A stretch of DNA of 64,000 bases from Candidatus Denitrolinea symbiosum (GTDB lineage: Bacteria > Chloroflexota > Anaerolineae > Anaerolineales > Villigracilaceae): positions 1,736,001-1,800,000 of the forward strand of contig BLAA01000001.1 of assembly GCA_017312345.1 (NCBI GenBank), written 5' to 3'. Positions within the stretch are counted from its first letter, which is position 1. Every line of letters starts with the position of its first letter. The notes beneath the pieces are model-generated. The model saw nothing but the letters and a program-made list of their open reading frames with translations. It was not told the DNA's origin and did no database searches. Position numbers and translations under genes: made by a program. Shown here one piece after another: positions 52,947 to 62,281 of the stretch.

Positions 52947-53858
52947 ATGGAACACAAATCCACTTCTCCCATTACCAAAGCCCTGCGCTGGTTCTTCGTC
53001 CGCGGCCGCGGCGACAGTCCCTTCAAGACCCTTCTCATCCATGCCACGCTCATCGTCGCCTCAGTCATCGCGGTCTATCCCGTCTTGCGTGTGGTGACTA
53101 TTTCCCTGCGCCCCAACGACACCCTGCTCACCACCGACCTGCGCATCATCCCGCAAAACGCCACGCTCGATAATTACAAAGAAGTCCTCTTCGGCTCGCC
53201 TGAAAAGAATCGCAAATCCGACTTCTTCCTCTGGCTCTGGAACTCTCTTTCCATCGTGTCGGTGACCTCCATTATCAGCATGATCCTCGCTGCGGTCAGC
53301 GCCTACGCGTTTTCGAGATTCAAATTTCCCGGGCGCGCAGTGGGGCTGGTCTTCCTATTAACGACACAGATGATCCCAGCCGGCATGTTGCTTTTGCCGT
53401 TGTTCATCATGCTGGCGCAGCTCAAAATGATCAACACCGCGCTGGGACTGATCATCGCCTACTCGGTCAGTTCCGTCCCGCTCACCATCTGGACCCTCAA
53501 GGGCTACTACGATACGATTCCCGTGGACCTCGAGGAGGCCGCGTTGATAGACGGCGCGAACCGCTTCACCGTCTTTACCCGAATCATCCTGCCGCTCTCC
53601 ACGCCCGCGCTCGCCATCGCCTTCCTCTTCTCCTTCATGGGCGGCTGGAGCGAATACCTCGTGGCGCGCGTCGTCCTCCAAAAGAACGACATGTTCACCT
53701 GGCCGCTCGGCATCTTCACCTACGCCCAGCAATTCACCGTTTCGTGGGGACAATTCTCCGCGGCCTCGGTGATGATCGCCATCCCCGTCATGGCCCTCTT
53801 CCTCTACTCCTCCAAGTGGCTGATCTCCGGCCTGACGCTCGGAAGCGTCAAAGGCTAG
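52947..53858 (+). CDS. MalG-like ABC permease
   Basis: The 303-residue permease has six TM helices and EAA motif VDLEEAALIDGANRFTVF. It ends with GLTLGSVKG, typical of MalG. It follows the MalF-like gene by 15 nt. It forms the membrane heterodimer with it. Confidence 0.92.
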   Translation: MEHKSTSPITKALRWFFVRGRGDSPFKTLLIHATLIVASVIAVYPVLRVVTISLRPNDTLLTTDLRIIPQNATLDNYKEVLFGSPEKNRKSDFFLWLWNSLSIVSVTSIISMILAAVSAYAFSRFKFPGRAVGLVFLLTTQMIPAGMLLLPLFIMLAQLKMINTALGLIIAYSVSSVPLTIWTLKGYYDTIPVDLEEAALIDGANRFTVFTRIILPLSTPALAIAFLFSFMGGWSEYLVARVVLQKNDMFTWPLGIFTYAQQFTVSWGQFSAASVMIAIPVMALFLYSSKWLISGLTLGSVKG

Positions 53859-53875
53859 GGAGGCCGAATCCTCCG

Positions 53876-53905
53876 GGGCGGCCCGCGCGGCCGCCCTTTT
53901 TTCTT
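53876..53905 (+). terminator. Terminator after the MalG-like gene
   Basis: GGGCGGCC (53876-53883) and GGCCGCCC (53889-53896), then six Ts. It lies before the GH13 lipoprotein gene. Confidence 0.85.
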
Positions 53906-53918
53906 GTGGATGTGACCC

Positions 53919-55484
53919 ATGCGCAGAACCCTGATCCTTCTCCTGCTCCTCGCTTCGCTCCTGACCGCGTGCCGGCCCGCCGCTTCGGACGGCGCGCCCG
54001 CCCAACCGTCATGGTGGAACGACGCGGCCTTCTACGAGATCTTTGTCCGCAGTTTCTACGACAGCGACGGCGACGGCATCGGCGACTTCAACGGCGTCGC
54101 CCAAAAACTGGACTATCTCAGCGATCTCGGCGTGACCGGTCTCTGGCTGATGCCGATCTTCCCGTCTCCCTCCTACCACGGCTACGACGTGACCGATTAC
54201 TATGCCGTCAACCCGCAATACGGCACGCTGGACGATTTCAAGACCCTGCTGGCCGAAGCGCGCAAACGCAACATCCGCGTCGTCATTGACCTGGTCATCA
54301 ACCACACGTCCGACCAGCATCCGTGGTTCAGGGACGCCAAACGCGACAAGAATTCGAAATACCGCGATTGGTACATCTGGAGCGAGACCGACCTCGGCTA
54401 TAGAGGCCCGTGGAACCAGCGCGTCTGGCATTCCTCCACGACAGGTTTCTATTACGGCATTTTTACCGCCAACATGCCCGACCTGAATTACAACAACCCC
54501 AAAGTGACGAAGGAAATGGACAAGGTCGTCTCCTTCTGGCTCAAAGATGTCGGCGTGGACGGTTTCCGCCTCGACGCGGCCAAGCATCTCATCGAAAACG
54601 GCTCGACCCAGCAGAACACTTCCGCCACTCACGAGTGGTATAAAAAATTCCGCGCCTATTACAAAAAAGTCAATCCGCAGGCGATGACCGTCGGGGAAAT
54701 CTCCGGCGACCCGCCTTCGGTACTTGCCTCCTACACCAGCGGCGACCAACTGGACCTGGTTTTCGATTTCAGCCTCGCCAACGCTTTCATTGTCTCTGCA
54801 AATAACGGCTCCGCGTCCTACACGGTCAACGCGCTCAAGGCTGACGAGAAACTTATGCCGGGCAGACAGTACGCGTCCTTCAGCGCCAACCACGACCAGG
54901 ACCGCGTCATGTCGCAATTGCGCGGGGACGTTGACAAAGCAAAGGTCGCCGCCTCGCTTCTGCTGACCTCGCCCGGCGTCCCGTTCATCTACTACGGCGA
55001 AGAGATCGGAATGGTCGGCCGAAAACCCGACGAAAACATCCGCCGTCCCATGCAGTGGAGCGCGGACGCGAACGCCGGCTTCACCACCGCCAAACCCTGG
55101 CGCGCTCCCGACGCCGACTATCCCGCGGTCAACGTCGCCGCGCAGACGGCCGACTCCGCCTCGCTTCTCTCGCATTACCGCGCCCTGATCCGAATCCGCA
55201 ACTTGCATCCCTCCCTGCGGACGGGGGATTTGTTCATCCTGCCCACCGACAACCTGCGCGTGTTCGCCAGCCTGCGCGTGAAGGAGGGCGACATGGTTCT
55301 GACGCTGATCAATCTGTCCGCCGACCCCATCCGCGACTACTCCCTCGATTTGAAGGATACGCCTCTCGCGACGGGGAGCCACTCACTCGCCCCGTTGATA
55401 GGCGCGAGCGGCGCGTTGAGCGTGAGCAGCCAGCCCCTTCCCGAACTCCAGCCCCATTCCACTTATATTTTTGAAGTGAAGTAA
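53919..55484 (+). CDS. Extracytoplasmic GH13 alpha-amylase-family lipoprotein
   Basis: The 521-residue lipoprotein (lipobox LLTACR, Cys18) has a GH13 barrel: VVIDLVINHTSDQHPWF, catalytic nucleophile Asp219 (GFRLDAAKH), acid/base Glu260 (TVGEISG) and Asp326 (SANHDQDR). Region V is MPDLNYNNP, as in oligo-1,6-glucosidase/alpha-glucosidase groups. It would cut alpha-glucans outside the membrane, feeding the ABC importer encoded upstream. A terminator precedes it, and the ATG at 53919 has only a weak ribosome-binding site. Confidence 0.92.
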   Translation: MRRTLILLLLLASLLTACRPAASDGAPAQPSWWNDAAFYEIFVRSFYDSDGDGIGDFNGVAQKLDYLSDLGVTGLWLMPIFPSPSYHGYDVTDYYAVNPQYGTLDDFKTLLAEARKRNIRVVIDLVINHTSDQHPWFRDAKRDKNSKYRDWYIWSETDLGYRGPWNQRVWHSSTTGFYYGIFTANMPDLNYNNPKVTKEMDKVVSFWLKDVGVDGFRLDAAKHLIENGSTQQNTSATHEWYKKFRAYYKKVNPQAMTVGEISGDPPSVLASYTSGDQLDLVFDFSLANAFIVSANNGSASYTVNALKADEKLMPGRQYASFSANHDQDRVMSQLRGDVDKAKVAASLLLTSPGVPFIYYGEEIGMVGRKPDENIRRPMQWSADANAGFTTAKPWRAPDADYPAVNVAAQTADSASLLSHYRALIRIRNLHPSLRTGDLFILPTDNLRVFASLRVKEGDMVLTLINLSADPIRDYSLDLKDTPLATGSHSLAPLIGASGALSVSSQPLPELQPHSTYIFEVK

Positions 55485-55587
55485 ACGGAGAGCCGCGTGA
55501 AGCGGAACAAAACAGTCCCCGGCAAAGGCGCGTTCCATCTGGAATCCTGGCGACGACCTTCCGGGGATTTGTCTGAAAATCTTTAAG

Positions 55588-55644
55588 TTGACTTTTCCGT
55601 TGGGGCGGTTATAATGAATTTAGTTTGTTGCCGCAACATACTAA
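55588..55644 (+). promoter_or_regulatory. Promoter and 25-bp palindromic operator of the second ROK gene
   Basis: TTGACT (55588-55593) and TATAAT (55610-55615) are 16 nt apart. Directly after the -10, TTAGTTTGTTGC (55620-55631) and GCAACATACTAA (55633-55644) form a 25-bp palindrome with 11 of 12 matches. It covers the transcription start and ends 3 nt before the ATG, so binding would block transcription: autorepression is likely. Confidence 0.8.
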
Positions 55645-55647
55645 CCT

Positions 55648-56883
55648 ATGGAGAAAAATACCCCCGACCAGGCTTTTCTGCGCGAAGCAAACCTGTCCGC
55701 CGTCCTGCGGCTGATCCAGGCGCAGGCGCCCACGTCGAGAGCGCAACTGGCCGTATCCACGGGATTGAACAAGTCCACCGTTTCCAGCCTTGTGGAGGAT
55801 TTACTTGAGCGCGGTTTAGTGTATGAAACGGGCGTCAACTCCGCGGGGACGGGCCGTCCCGCCACGCTTCTGGCGATGAATCCGCAGGCGGGGCACGTCA
55901 TTGGCGTGGAGCTTGGCGTGGACTTCGTCTCTGTGGGCATCGCCAATTTTCAGGGACAACTGGTCTGGCAGAAAAAGGAAGAGGCGGATCCTTTCCAGGC
56001 GCAGGACCTCGTCATCGAGCAGACGCTTCGCATCGTCAAAGAAGCCGTGTCGGTCGGACGGAGGAGAGGCTACCGCTTCCTGGGGCTTGGCTGCGCCACT
56101 CCGGGAACGGTTGACTTGCAGGAAGGGGTGTTGATCTTTGCCCCCAACCTGCATTGGAAGAACGTCCCCTTCCGAAAGATTTTTTCCGAGAGCGTCAAAT
56201 TAAAGATCATGGTGGAGAACGACGCCAATGCCGCGACGATCGCGGAGCGCTTGTTCGGCGGGGCGCGTTTTATAAAGGATTTTATTTTTGTGTTCGCGGG
56301 AGTGGGGATCGGCGGCGGGTTGTTCCTCAACGGTCATTTATATCGAGGCAGGAACGGCTACGCGGGCGAGATCGGCCATTCTCCCATTATGTCCGAATCC
56401 GCCCGGACCGTCTGCCATTGCGGGAACCGGGGATGTTGGGAGACCTTCGCCAATCAATACTCGATCATCCAACGCGTCCAGGCCCGGCTGGAAGTGAAAC
56501 GCGACAGCATCATCCCAAAGTTGATGGCCGAGCAGCGTTCCGCGCTCACCATTCCCCTGATCAAGCAGGCCGCGGACGCGGGCGATCTGGAAGCCATCGA
56601 ATCTTTTGCGGAGGCGGGCCGCGCCATGGGACAGGGATTTGCCGGCCTGATCAATATCTTCAATCCAGAGAAGATCATCCTGGGCGGGCCGCTCAGCCTG
56701 GCCGGAGACTATCTCCTGCCAGCCATCCGCGAAGTGATCCCGCACCACACGCTTCCCGAAATTGACCAGCAAGCGGAGGTGATCCTGTCCTCGTTCGGGC
56801 AGGATGCCAGCCTGATCGGGGCAATTGCCATTGTGGTAGACGACGTGCTTTCTCATCCGAGCCAGGTGGAAAGGAGGAGGTGA
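55648..56883 (+). CDS. ROK-family transcriptional repressor (second)
   Basis: The 411-residue protein has the winged helix (SRAQLAVSTGLNKSTVSSLV) and the ROK domain: GVELGVDFVSVGIANF, GCATPGTVD, NDANAATIAERLFGG, FAGVGIGGG and CHCGNRGCWE zinc motif. It has its own promoter and operator. It probably regulates the downstream transporter and GH13 genes. It is similar in build to the first ROK protein (47625) but clearly diverged. Confidence 0.9.
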   Translation: MEKNTPDQAFLREANLSAVLRLIQAQAPTSRAQLAVSTGLNKSTVSSLVEDLLERGLVYETGVNSAGTGRPATLLAMNPQAGHVIGVELGVDFVSVGIANFQGQLVWQKKEEADPFQAQDLVIEQTLRIVKEAVSVGRRRGYRFLGLGCATPGTVDLQEGVLIFAPNLHWKNVPFRKIFSESVKLKIMVENDANAATIAERLFGGARFIKDFIFVFAGVGIGGGLFLNGHLYRGRNGYAGEIGHSPIMSESARTVCHCGNRGCWETFANQYSIIQRVQARLEVKRDSIIPKLMAEQRSALTIPLIKQAADAGDLEAIESFAEAGRAMGQGFAGLINIFNPEKIILGGPLSLAGDYLLPAIREVIPHHTLPEIDQQAEVILSSFGQDASLIGAIAIVVDDVLSHPSQVERRR

Positions 56884-56951
56884 AAATCGCGCGAACAGAT
56901 CAAACCCTGACGACCGTCAAAATCAATCTTAAATCAATAAAGGAGTGAAGA

Positions 56952-58205
56952 ATGAACAAGAAAACGTTTGCGCTGCTGAGCGTGCTGGTGATCTTATCGC
57001 TGGCGCTTTCGGCGTGCGGCGCGAAGAAAAGCGATCAGGTGGAAGTTTTCTCGTGGTGGACGGGCGGCGGCGAAGCGGCCGGCCTGGAAGCCATGATCAA
57101 GGTCTTCAAGGCCCAGAACCCGGGCATCGAATTCGTTAACGCGGCCGTAGCCGGCGGCGCAGGCACGAACGCGCGCGCCGTCCTCGCCACCCGCCTGCAG
57201 GCGGGCGATCCGCCCGATTCCTGGCAGGGGCACGCCGGGCAGGAATTGATCGGCACCTATGTGGCCGGCAAGCAGATCGAGCCGCTGAACGGCCTGTACG
57301 ATGCCGAAGGCTGGCTGAGCGTCATGCCCAAGACTCTCATCCCGCTGATCTCGAAAGACGGCAACATCTACTCGGTGCCTGTGAACATCCACCGCGCCAA
57401 CGTGCTGTGGTACAACCCAAAGGTCCTGGCTGACAACAATGTCGCCGTCCCGACCACCATGGATGAGTGGTTCGCCGCGATGGAGACCCTCAAGACCGCC
57501 GGCGTCACCCCGCTGGCCCTGGGCGAACAGTGGACCAAGATGCACCTGCTCGAGACCGTCCTGCTCGGCACGCTCGGCGCCGACAAATACAACGGCCTGT
57601 GGGATGGCTCCACGGATTGGGGTTCTGCGGAAGTGAAGACCGCCCTGGATAACTACGCCAAGACGCTGACCTACGCCAACTCCGACTCCGCCTCCCTCTC
57701 CTGGCAGGACGCTTCGCAGCTCGTGATCAACGGCGACGCCGCCTTCAACGTCATGGGCGACTGGGCCGAGGGCTACTTCCGCGAACTCGGCAAGGCCCCG
57801 AAGACCGACTACGGCTGGGCTCCCACGCCCGGCAGCGTCGGCGTCTTCCAGTTCCTGTCCGACTCCTTTGTCCTTGCCGTCGGCGCGCCGCACCGCGACG
57901 CCGCCAACGGCTGGTTGAAGGTGGCCGGCTCCAAGGCTGGACAGGAAGCCTTCAACCCCGTGAAAGGCTCCATCTGCGCCCGCACCGACTGCGATAAAGC
58001 GCTCTTCGGCGAGTACTTGCAGTCCGCCATGGACGATTGGGCCAGCAACACCGTCGTCGGTTCGCTGACGCACGGCGTGGTCGCCAACGACTCGTGGAAG
58101 TCCGAGATCGATACCGCGCTGGGATTGTTCATCCAGAACGGCGATGTGGCCGCCTTCCAGAACGCGCTGGTCGCCGCCTGCAAGGCCTCGGGTCCCTGCA
58201 AGTAA
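56952..58205 (+). CDS. Sugar ABC transporter substrate-binding lipoprotein (glucose/monosaccharide-like)
   Basis: The 417-residue lipoprotein has lipobox ALSACG (Cys22) and starts VEVFSWWTGGGEAAGLEAM, a motif seen in glucose/mannose-type binding proteins. Later parts are PPDSWQGHAGQELIG, VPVNIHRANVLWYNPK, AAFNVMGDWAEGYF and four Cys near the end (SICARTDCDK, AACKASGPCK). It follows the ROK gene by 68 nt and has a strong AAGGAG site. A terminator follows it. Confidence 0.88.
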   Translation: MNKKTFALLSVLVILSLALSACGAKKSDQVEVFSWWTGGGEAAGLEAMIKVFKAQNPGIEFVNAAVAGGAGTNARAVLATRLQAGDPPDSWQGHAGQELIGTYVAGKQIEPLNGLYDAEGWLSVMPKTLIPLISKDGNIYSVPVNIHRANVLWYNPKVLADNNVAVPTTMDEWFAAMETLKTAGVTPLALGEQWTKMHLLETVLLGTLGADKYNGLWDGSTDWGSAEVKTALDNYAKTLTYANSDSASLSWQDASQLVINGDAAFNVMGDWAEGYFRELGKAPKTDYGWAPTPGSVGVFQFLSDSFVLAVGAPHRDAANGWLKVAGSKAGQEAFNPVKGSICARTDCDKALFGEYLQSAMDDWASNTVVGSLTHGVVANDSWKSEIDTALGLFIQNGDVAAFQNALVAACKASGPCK

Positions 58206-58216
58206 AATAGTGTACA

Positions 58217-58258
58217 ATCATCGAGGCTTCGAACAACGAGGCCTCGATGATTTTTTTA
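58217..58258 (+). terminator. Terminator between second binding protein and permease genes
   Basis: ATCATCGAGGC (58217-58227) and GCCTCGATGAT (58241-58251) pair over a 13-nt loop, then seven Ts. It is the same layout as in the first operon. Confidence 0.88.
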
Positions 58259-58296
58259 GTTGAAATCCCACCCAATAACTTCGTGGAGAGTGCGAG

Positions 58297-59184
58297 ATGC
58301 GCGCAGACAAAGACCGCTATCTGTCCGTTGTCCTGATTGCTCCGTCCATTTTGGCGGTCTTGATCTTCATTTATGTTTTCATCGGCTGGTCTGTGCGCGT
58401 CTCGTTGAGCAAATGGAAGGGGTTGACCGCGGACTACTCCTGGAACGGGATCTCCAATTACACGAATCTTTTCTCTGATCCGCGCTTCCACGTGGATGTG
58501 CGCAACACGCTCATCTTTACCGGGGTGTTTGTCGTCGGCAGCATCATTCTCGGTTTCATCCTGGCTGTATTGCTCGATCAGGGATTAAAGGGAGAGGGCT
58601 TCTTCCGCAGCCTTTTCCTGTTCCCGATGGCGATCTCCTACATCGTCACGGGCGTGGTCTGGCGCTGGCTGATGAACCCGGCCGAGGGGGATCGCTTGAG
58701 CGGATTGAACTTGTTGTTTTCGTATTTTCATCTGGATTTCCTGATCAGCAAATGGTACACCACCGAGACGTGGGGGATCGCGGCCATCGCGCTGGCGGCC
58801 ATCTGGCAAATGTCGGGCTACACCATGGCGCTCTATCTGGCCGGACTGCGCTCCATCCCCATTGAACTGCGGGAGGCCGCGCAAATTGACGGGGCCAACG
58901 AACTCCAGATCTACCGTCACATCATGCTGCCCCTTCTCTCGCCCGTGACGCTTTCCGCCCTGATCATCCTCGGACACATGTCGCTCAAAGTGTTCGACCT
59001 CATCATCGCCGTTGCAGGGAAGCAGCTTCCGCTGGACGTCCCCGCCGTCTACATGTGGCAGACCACCTTCGACGGTCTGTTCTACGGACGCGGCGCCGCC
59101 ATCGGCATCCTCCTGCTCGTCAGCGTGGCGATTCTGATCATTCCATACATCCGCTACACCCTCAAAACGGAGACGCAGGCATGA
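58297..59184 (+). CDS. Sugar ABC transporter permease (first of pair)
   Basis: The 295-residue CUT1 permease has six TM helices and the EAA motif IELREAAQIDGANELQIY. It starts MRADKDRYLSVVLIAPS. The stop overlaps the next permease start (ATGA, 59181-59184). Confidence 0.92.
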   Translation: MRADKDRYLSVVLIAPSILAVLIFIYVFIGWSVRVSLSKWKGLTADYSWNGISNYTNLFSDPRFHVDVRNTLIFTGVFVVGSIILGFILAVLLDQGLKGEGFFRSLFLFPMAISYIVTGVVWRWLMNPAEGDRLSGLNLLFSYFHLDFLISKWYTTETWGIAAIALAAIWQMSGYTMALYLAGLRSIPIELREAAQIDGANELQIYRHIMLPLLSPVTLSALIILGHMSLKVFDLIIAVAGKQLPLDVPAVYMWQTTFDGLFYGRGAAIGILLLVSVAILIIPYIRYTLKTETQA

Positions 59185-60002
59185 CGCGTAGACTTAATTT
59201 GGGCAAGAACTGGCTGTATCTCCCGCTGATCGCCATGGCGGTCTTCTACCTGCTTCCCATGTACGTCATGCTGGTGACGGGCTTCAAGAGTTTTGCGGAA
59301 GTGGACCTCAAGACGATGTGGAACCTGCCGCGCGGCATCGCCTTCGACAACTACATCGAAGCCTTCTCCAAACTGGCGCCCTCGTTGTGGAATAGCTTCA
59401 TCATGGTCATTCCCGCCGCGCTGATCTCCTCCATGCTCGGCTCGCTCAACGGGTTTATCCTCGCCAAGTGGAAATTTCGCGGCGCGGATATCATTTTCCC
59501 GTTCATCCTGTTCGGCATGTTCATCCCCTACCAAAGCATCCTCATCCCGCTGGTGATCTTCATGAAATCCATCGGCTTGACGGGACTGGCCGGCCTGACG
59601 ATCGCGCATATCATCTACGGCATCCCCATCACCACACTCACGTTCCGCAACTATTACGCCAGCCTGCCTCAGGAGTTGCTGGAAGCCGCCAAGATTGACG
59701 GCGCGGACATGCTCGGCATCTATCGCTGGATTCTCCTGCCCATTTCCATCCCCAGTTTTGTGGTGGTGCTGATCTGGCAATTCACCTCCGCCTGGAACGA
59801 CTTCCTCTTCGCGGTGGTGTTGACGGGTAACAAACAATGGCCTGTGACGGTGGCGCTCAACAACATGGCGGGAAGCCAGATCATTTCGTGGAACGTCCAA
59901 ATGGCCGGCTCGCTCCTCGCCGCGCTTCCCACCCTGCTCGTCTATATTTTCCTGGGACGCTACTTCCTGCGCGGACTTCTGGCCGGTTCGCTCAAGGGAT
60001 AA
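59181..60002 (+). CDS. Sugar ABC transporter permease (second of pair)
   Basis: The 273-residue CUT1 permease has six TM helices and EAA motif LPQELLEAAKIDGADMLGIY; it ends GLLAGSLKG. It is translationally coupled with the partner. No ATPase gene is in this operon; the UgpC-like one at 48920 could serve both. Confidence 0.92.
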   Translation: MTRRLNLGKNWLYLPLIAMAVFYLLPMYVMLVTGFKSFAEVDLKTMWNLPRGIAFDNYIEAFSKLAPSLWNSFIMVIPAALISSMLGSLNGFILAKWKFRGADIIFPFILFGMFIPYQSILIPLVIFMKSIGLTGLAGLTIAHIIYGIPITTLTFRNYYASLPQELLEAAKIDGADMLGIYRWILLPISIPSFVVVLIWQFTSAWNDFLFAVVLTGNKQWPVTVALNNMAGSQIISWNVQMAGSLLAALPTLLVYIFLGRYFLRGLLAGSLKG

Positions 60003-60105
60003 GAACCTGCCAGGCTGCCTGAGTCGACAAACGCCCGCAGCGATGTCTTCGGCGCGTTCCGCAGGTCTGGTTTCCAAAAGAAGCCAGGCCTGTTATATTT
60101 CCGCT

Positions 60106-61284
60106 ATGCAAAATCCAAAGCAACCCAAAACCACGGTTTTTCTTATCACGGCGGGATGTTTTCTCGCCTTCTTCGCTTTCGGTTTCACCGACAATCTCAA
60201 GGGACCCACCCTGCCCGCCATGCTAGCGGAATTGCGTTTCGACTACGGCACAGGCGGAAATATCCTGCTCGGCGAATATTTCGGCTTTCTCCTCGCCACG
60301 CTTCTGACCGGGATTCTCGCCGACCGCTTCGGGTTGAAAAGCGTCATCCTGCTGGCGGGCTTTTTCCTGGGGATCGGCGCCGTCGGGTACAGCCTCTTCA
60401 ATTCCGTGCTGCTGCTCTGGGGTTCGCTGTTCATTATCGGCATGGGACTGGGCGCGCTGGAGCTCGGCCCTAATGCCGTCATCGTCAGTCTGTATCACGA
60501 GCGCAAGGGGCTTTACTTAAATCTGATGTCGGTCATGCACGGGCTGGGATCGCTCGCCGCGCCGCTCTTCGTCGGCTGGTTGTTTCGCCTCAACGCTTCC
60601 TGGCGCGCCGCCTATCGCTGGGACCTGGCGTTGACCGCCCTATTCGTGGTTGTCTTTCTCTTCCTAAGATTCCCAAAAACAAGCGAATCCTCGAAGATTG
60701 ACTTCCGCCGCGTTCCGCAAATCGCCTTCAAAGGCAACCTGCCCTGGTTCTACGCGGCCCTTTGTTTTTACGTCGCGGCAGAGATTGGAATCGCCTCATG
60801 GCTGGTGACTTTCGCTCAGGACGTTCACGGCTTTGAAACAACCGCCAGCAACCGGGCGTTGTCGCTGTTTTTCGCCATGCTCATGGTCGGGCGGCTGGCA
60901 GGCAGTTTCTTTGTCCAGCGCGCCGGCTATCTGCGTTCAATCCTGATTATGAGTTTCGGCGGGACGCTCTGCCTGATCATCGGCTTGTTTGGTCCAAAAC
61001 AGGCGTTCCTGCTCCTGCCGCTGACGGGTCTCTTCCTCTCGATCATCTTTCCAACCGTTACTGCCGCCGTCTCCGACACGCTCGCCGAAAACAGGAACAC
61101 CGTTCTCGGCATCCTCTTCACTTTTGCCGGCCTGGGCGGGCTCGCAGGACCCTGGCTGATCGGCCTGGGCGGCGACCTGTTCGGGCTGCAAACGGGTTTC
61201 GCGTTCAACGCGGTCTTCATGCTGGGATTATCCGCCTCCATTGTGATCTTGCAGAAAAAGAGAGCCGATGGACAAACCGCTTAA
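60106..61284 (+). CDS. MFS transporter
   Basis: The 392-residue protein has 12 TM helices with MFS motif A-like GILADRFGLKSVIL between TM2 and TM3, and start FLAFFAFGFTDNLKGPTLPAML. It resembles the FucP/glucose-type sugar MFS group by general build. TATATT (60094-60099) lies 6 nt before the ATG, so a leaderless mRNA is likely. It overlaps the oxidoreductase gene by 17 nt. Confidence 0.85.
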   Translation: MQNPKQPKTTVFLITAGCFLAFFAFGFTDNLKGPTLPAMLAELRFDYGTGGNILLGEYFGFLLATLLTGILADRFGLKSVILLAGFFLGIGAVGYSLFNSVLLLWGSLFIIGMGLGALELGPNAVIVSLYHERKGLYLNLMSVMHGLGSLAAPLFVGWLFRLNASWRAAYRWDLALTALFVVVFLFLRFPKTSESSKIDFRRVPQIAFKGNLPWFYAALCFYVAAEIGIASWLVTFAQDVHGFETTASNRALSLFFAMLMVGRLAGSFFVQRAGYLRSILIMSFGGTLCLIIGLFGPKQAFLLLPLTGLFLSIIFPTVTAAVSDTLAENRNTVLGILFTFAGLGGLAGPWLIGLGGDLFGLQTGFAFNAVFMLGLSASIVILQKKRADGQTA

Positions 61285-62248
61285 CTGGGGACTCCTCTCG
61301 ACCGCGCGCATCAACCGCGCCCTGATCCCGCCTCTCCACGCCTCCAAACGGACCCGCCTGCTGGCCGTCGCTTCGAGGAGCCAATCCGCCGCCGACGCGT
61401 ACGCCCGCGAGTGGAAAATTCCGCGCGCGCACGGAAGTTACGAGTCCCTGCTCGCCGATCCCGAAATTGACGTGGTCTACAATCCGCTTCCCAACCACCT
61501 CCACGCCGAGTGGACCGTCAAAGCCCTGCGCGCGGGAAAACACGTCCTGTGCGAGAAACCATTTGCCCTGTCGCTCGCCGAAGCGGACGCGATGATCGCC
61601 GCCGCGCGCGAGACGGGCAGGACGCTGACCGAAGCCTTCATGTACCGTCATCACCCGCAGACGTTGAAAGTGAAGGAACTTGTGGACGACGGCGCGCTGG
61701 GAAAACTGCAACTCGTCAAAGGCGCGTTCTCGTTCACGTTGGACCGCGCGGGAAATTTCAGGAACGTCAAAGAGATGGGCGGCGGGAGCATCTGGGACGT
61801 GGGCTGTTATCCCATCTCGTACGCGCGGCTGGCCGCGGGGGCGGAACCGCTCGAAGTTTTTGGCAGGCAGCTCCTCGGTCCGGGCGGAAGCGACGTTCGG
61901 TTCGCAGGTCAGATGCGCTTCGCGGACGACGTCCACGCGCAGTTCGATTCGAGTTTCCAATCCCCGTTTCGGGCGTACGTCGAAATCGTCGGGTCGGAGG
62001 CCTCGCTGTGGATCCCCCAGCCCTTTAAGCCCGGCCGCTCCAGCGAAGTTTACCTGCGCCGCGGGGACGCCGAGGAGCGGATCTCCATCCAGGGACAGGA
62101 ACTTTACATGGGCGAGGTGGACGACATGTGCGACGCCGTCCTGCTCGGCAAACCGCCGCGCGTCTCTCTCGCGGACAGCCGCGGCAACGTGGCCGCCATC
62201 CTTGCGCTTTTGCAATCCGCCGAAACTGGGAAGCCAGTGAAGATATAA
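61268..62248 (+). CDS. Gfo/Idh/MocA family oxidoreductase
   Basis: The 326-residue NAD(P)-dependent enzyme has an N-terminal Rossmann fold (GLLSTARINRALIPPL) and the EKPFALSLAEADAM motif, with a C-terminal alpha/beta sheet domain. Typical substrates are pyranoses and inositols. It overlaps the MFS gene, so the two are cotranscribed, which hints at a sugar as the common substrate. Confidence 0.88.
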   Translation: MDKPLNWGLLSTARINRALIPPLHASKRTRLLAVASRSQSAADAYAREWKIPRAHGSYESLLADPEIDVVYNPLPNHLHAEWTVKALRAGKHVLCEKPFALSLAEADAMIAAARETGRTLTEAFMYRHHPQTLKVKELVDDGALGKLQLVKGAFSFTLDRAGNFRNVKEMGGGSIWDVGCYPISYARLAAGAEPLEVFGRQLLGPGGSDVRFAGQMRFADDVHAQFDSSFQSPFRAYVEIVGSEASLWIPQPFKPGRSSEVYLRRGDAEERISIQGQELYMGEVDDMCDAVLLGKPPRVSLADSRGNVAAILALLQSAETGKPVKI

Positions 62249-62249
62249 T
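62244..62249 (+). promoter_or_regulatory. TATAAT -10 box overlapping the oxidoreductase stop
   Basis: TATAAT includes the TAA of the Gfo/Idh/MocA gene and is 32 nt before the GH13 gene ATG (62282). Confidence 0.45.
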
Positions 62250-62281
62250 TGGCGCACATCTCACATCAAAGGATTCACTCC

